64,000 nt of DNA from Polytrichum commune (taxonomy: Eukaryota > Streptophyta > Polytrichopsida > Polytrichales > Polytrichaceae). Within the stretch, counting starts at the first letter, position 1; each line of letters opens with the position of its first letter. The stretch is from NCBI GenBank assembly GCA_950295325.1, contig OX485807.1:7318501-7382500 (forward strand). The letters run 5' to 3'. Below the pieces are notes generated by a model, which saw only the letters and a list, made by a program, of their open reading frames with translations, did not search any database and was not told the DNA's origin. Of the stretch, positions 60,621 to 64,000 are shown piece after piece. The position numbers were made by a program, and so were the translations under genes.

Positions 60621-62649
60621 TTGGAGTGAAAACCAATAGCAAATTCAAAAAAACATTGGGAAATACAAACATAAATGACAAAAAATGTTGAAACGAAGAG
60701 AATAACCTATTAGCACATTGTCGGCATGTTAGGGCTCTGCATGTTGTAGATAGGAATTGCTTGAAGATGGTAGCACTTATAATATATGCGATACTAATAT
60801 ATTTCTTTCATACTTAGATTCGGCAGATACACCTTTGATTGGTGTTTGTGTACGTTTCAACAATAGAGTCTAGCGAATTCCCCCCCCCCCCTCCCCCAAA
60901 TCCTCAAAATTGAAGCACTGAGCTACAATCATTGGGGTGACAAAGCCATGTCATATGAATTATTATGCATATTTTCATCCAAGTGTGTAAACATTTGATA
61001 AAAAAAATTTGGTGATTCCATCAATTTTTATGATGTTTAAGAAAAAAATTGGTAATTTCATTGGAGCTTTGTGTTTAAATTGAACTCAATTTATGGGATT
61101 GTATATCATGGCCTCAAGAATATCATTGGAATGATCGGGTACAAACAATAGTCTTATTCTCAAAATAATCTTGATGTTAGATTTGAATTAGATAAAAGAA
61201 TTACTGGCAAAATAGGCTTGATGATTGTATAAAACAACTATAGTCTGATTAATAATTGTGATTTTTGAGATTGGAGATAGCAAGAGCAATGGTTCTTAGT
61301 TAATAAGATATCAAAGAATTGCAAACGTCATGTGGAGAATCTAGAATGTGTCATTGTAATATGCGAGTGATCACTTTGAGAATCAAATTGGATTAATTGA
61401 TTAAGGGAGAAAGGTGTCAGCCGAGACTATTGCATGATTGCTTGGGGGGGGGGCAGTGTGTTAAAAAGTTAAGGATATAGGTGCAAACAACCACTATTTT
61501 ATAGGGGGGTATTACTTTCAATTCTCTTCTTTTTTTCACATGCTATCATTATGTGATTTTCTACTTTGGGTAAATAGAAAAATTATTTGCATTACTTATA
61601 ATTCCAAATTACTTATTATTCCATACCCTATAGTACTTTAAAGATGTCCAGTGCCATTTTTGATACCCTATATTACTCTTAAGTCCATTTATAATTTTTA
61701 GCCCCCATGTTTTTAAAATACCCTATCATTTGTTCGCACGTATATTGCTACTCCAACCAATGACTACCCCCCCCCCCCCCGAGCCTGATTGATGAGGGTT
61801 TGTGTAGCCCAAAGGTTGCTTTGCATTAGCCCTTTGATAATCCATGGTATACGAAAAGTTCTTTTGGATATTTTTTGACTTTACATGAGTAGGCTCAATT
61901 AAAAGAGACTTACAACATTAGTGAAAGAGCTAGTGAAATTGAAATGTACTTGTAAATGTTATTTATGATTTTGTTGTGACTAACAAGATAATATGAAAGA
62001 GGCAAATGAATCTTTGTGATGCAGAGTTCTCTTTATTAGGCCATAGTCTTTTTACATGTATCACCGAATCTATATAATATATCTATAAGGACATTGTATC
62101 TCAAAACAACCATATTAAGGAAAACCAAAATCTTGATAAATGAACCAAGACTATGGACTTTAACCTAAGCAATGGCATGGCCTATTGCCTTGTGTGATGG
62201 ATATTTGTTACACACAACCGGTAAGGAGGTAAAGACAATTGCTTGGTGATATAATTAAATTAAGAATCAATTAAGGAAGATTGAAAACCTTGTGTGGGTG
62301 ACTACATTGCCAATTCAAATGAATAATCAATGCAAGACTATTGACCACAACAAAGTGCCCTTGGCTTTGGGTAAAAAGACAAAAATGTGATACTTTATGC
62401 AAGACTATTGACAATGATTATGCCTATGATTGTGCATTGCACAAGGTCCAATTAAAATGAACTCACTACCATACTATTGCCAAGGTAAATAGTGTGAGAT
62501 CAAATGACTATCACAAATGCATGATTTGGGGTTGAGAGACTTCTAAACCCTTATGCTTGAGTTTATGAATCACCCAAAATATTAAATAACTTGAAATGGA
62601 CCTAACATTGTCCTAATAAAACTTATATGAGACACCTAGACAATATAAA
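60621..62649. other. Non-coding stretch
   Basis: No gene is supported. Several poly-C and poly-G runs occur (about 60880, 61446, 61770). Sequence 62580-62649 matches the dispersed repeat at 14494-14640. Confidence 0.5.
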
Positions 62650-63031
62650 GATCACCTTTTGAGTTTTCCCTAAGTACTTCCCTAAGTTTTGTTTTATCCA
62701 AAATCTAAACTACATCATCAAATTCAAATTCACTGGTAGATTCCAAGTCCAAACATACTTTGAAAGTGAAACAACATAAGGATCACCTTTTGAGTTTTCC
62801 CTAAGTACTTCCCTAAGTTTTGTTTTATCCAAAATCTAAACTACATCATCAAATTCAAATTCATTGGTAGATTCCAAGTCCAAACATACTTTGAAAGTGA
62901 AACAACATAAAGATCACCTTTTGAGTTTTCCCTAAGTATTTCCCTAAGTTTTGTTTTATCCAAAATCTAAACTACATCATCGAATTCAAATTCACTGGTA
63001 GATTCCAAGTCCAAACATACTTTGAAAGTGA
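62650..63031. repeat. 131-bp tandem repeat, three copies
   Basis: Copies start at 62651, 62782 and 62913 with ATCACCTTTTGAGTTTTCCC and end with ACTTTGAAAGTG; differences are only a few bases. The last copy is slightly short. Part of the unit resembles 14560-14640. Confidence 0.92.
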
Positions 63032-63036
63032 GTGAT

Positions 63037-63130
63037 CTTATTGGTTGAAAGCAATTTTTTAGACCCTAGAAATTTATAGTAGGGTATGGGTCAAGGAAGG
63101 AAAAAAACCCAACACTAATGTGACATCACG
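63037..63130. repeat. Paralog of the hAT insertion site, without the insertion
   Basis: CTTATTGGTTGAAAG at 63037-63051 matches CCTATTGGTTGACAG at 838-852 (left hAT flank). It continues into CAATTTTTTAGACCC, which matches the right flank at 5882 onward, through AATGTGACATCAC near 63117 (compare GATGTGACATTCC near 5942). The host sequence is therefore a repeat family with at least two members. Confidence 0.65.
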
Positions 63131-63424
63131 TTTACATCGAATCTCCTCCTAGTCTAAGCAACAAATTTTTTAAAGCTTGCCCCCCACCCCCCCCCCCCCC
63201 CCTTTGAGTTCAAATGTAAGGTCCCTTCAACCAGTGTTCAAGATTGAAGCCCTCATATGAGTTTCATTTTGAAGGGCTCTAAAATTTGAGCTCTTCGGTT
63301 GAAGGGCTAGTTCAAATTCAAGACGTCAATTCAGTAATATAGAAATAAAATATAAAAAACTCATATTAAACTTATGCATGATTTATATGGTGCATGCTTC
63401 CAATACAATGTGAAGAATTAAGAA

Positions 63425-64000
63425 TCAACCATCTAACTCCACCTCTTCTAGTGATAATGCCCTACGCTTGTTGGTTCTTGTGCCAATTTTCCAAGATTCA
63501 AAAATACTATCCCAATCCATGAATTCAACTCCTAACCCATTTAGACTAACCCTCATTAAAGCATCTAGTGTGTCAAGGTTGAGTCTAGTTCTCCTTTCAC
63601 TCTTAACCCAATTTTGCTTTGAAAAATCACGCTCACAAACAGCAATGCTAGTTGGGATCACAAGTATGGCTTGCCATAGCGACATCATAGTTGGCCAATT
63701 AATCGTGAACTCCCGGTCATTGCCACAAAAAACCCAAGCTTCTTGCATACTTCGGCGTTCACAAATGGAACATAACATCTCCACGAATTCTAACAATTCC
63801 GCATTGCATTGATTAACAAGGTCATCGCTCCAACGGAAATGTGTCACCAACCGGTTCAACCATTGTTCCGTTAATGTCCCTCTGTCCAATTCATCTACGG
63901 GATAGTGCTTCGGGCTAAAAAGCCGGGCCGCATTGAAAATGGACAAGTCAGGAAATCGATCATTGAGTGTATCGATGATCTTCTGCACATACTGCCTCCC
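63425..64000 (-). CDS. hAT transposase, C-terminal part, cut by the window edge
   Basis: The minus-strand frame is open to the window end and stops at 63425, giving about 191 residues. It starts QYVQKIIDTLNDRFPDLS, comparable to the LIQELQRRFPE segment of the first transposase. It then has the hATC dimerisation domain: WPTMMSLWQAILVIPTSIAV, CERDFSKQNWVKSERR and LNLDTLDALMRVSLNG. The C-terminus is basic then acidic (TNKRRALSLEEVELDG). There is no stop or shift in the visible part, so this may be a younger element than the other minus-strand relic. The 5' exons lie beyond the window. Confidence 0.8.
   Translation of the reverse strand, partial: GRQYVQKIIDTLNDRFPDLSIFNAARLFSPKHYPVDELDRGTLTEQWLNRLVTHFRWSDDLVNQCNAELLEFVEMLCSICERRSMQEAWVFCGNDREFTINWPTMMSLWQAILVIPTSIAVCERDFSKQNWVKSERRTRLNLDTLDALMRVSLNGLGVEFMDWDSIFESWKIGTRTNKRRALSLEEVELDG

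Overview
The window is plant nuclear DNA. The only clear host gene of known function is a full-size PDR-type ABCG transporter. It has 23 exons that I could join with GT-AG boundaries and continuous phase. The rest is AT-rich, microsatellite-rich DNA full of DNA-transposon remains (hAT, PIF/Harbinger) and old local duplications. The species cannot be fixed from sequence alone. The hAT proteins resemble the ZNF862/KIAA1586-like type, and a large-genome fern, lycophyte or other land plant would fit, but that is a guess.

Layout. 853-5873: a hAT element with an 8-bp target duplication. It carries a three-exon transposase gene whose simplest gene model has one in-frame stop. 7030-13874: a tandem duplication of a 2.3-kb non-coding unit. 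The first copy is interrupted by a 2.2-kb PIF/Harbinger-like element with 27-bp perfect terminal inverted repeats, and the second copy preserves the empty site. 16188-16754: a composite MITE of related type. 17381-19252 (minus): an unrecognised single-pass membrane protein built from 87-residue repeats. An inverted, broken copy of its first exon and upstream DNA lies head to head with it at 21030-21604. 21600-27050: small unproven ORFs and a 0.3-kb duplication. 27051-42124 (minus): the PDR transporter, with a diverged tandem array in intron 1 and a TATA box and GA/CT-rich leader upstream.

43995-51300: at least five or six decayed copies of a sequence that also forms the distal upstream region of the transporter. 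One copy is split by a 2.1-kb LTR-like insertion and another by a short retroposon. 52500-54841: further non-coding duplications. 57405-60620 (minus): a heavily decayed hAT transposase. 62650-63031: a 131-bp tandem repeat. 63037-63130: a paralogous empty site for the first hAT element. 63425-64000 (minus): the C-terminal end of a third hAT transposase, which runs off the window.

The genes do not form a pathway. The transporter would act at a membrane in ATP-driven export. The transposases act on their own elements. No tRNA, rRNA or CRISPR was recognised. All family assignments come from reading motifs, not from searches.
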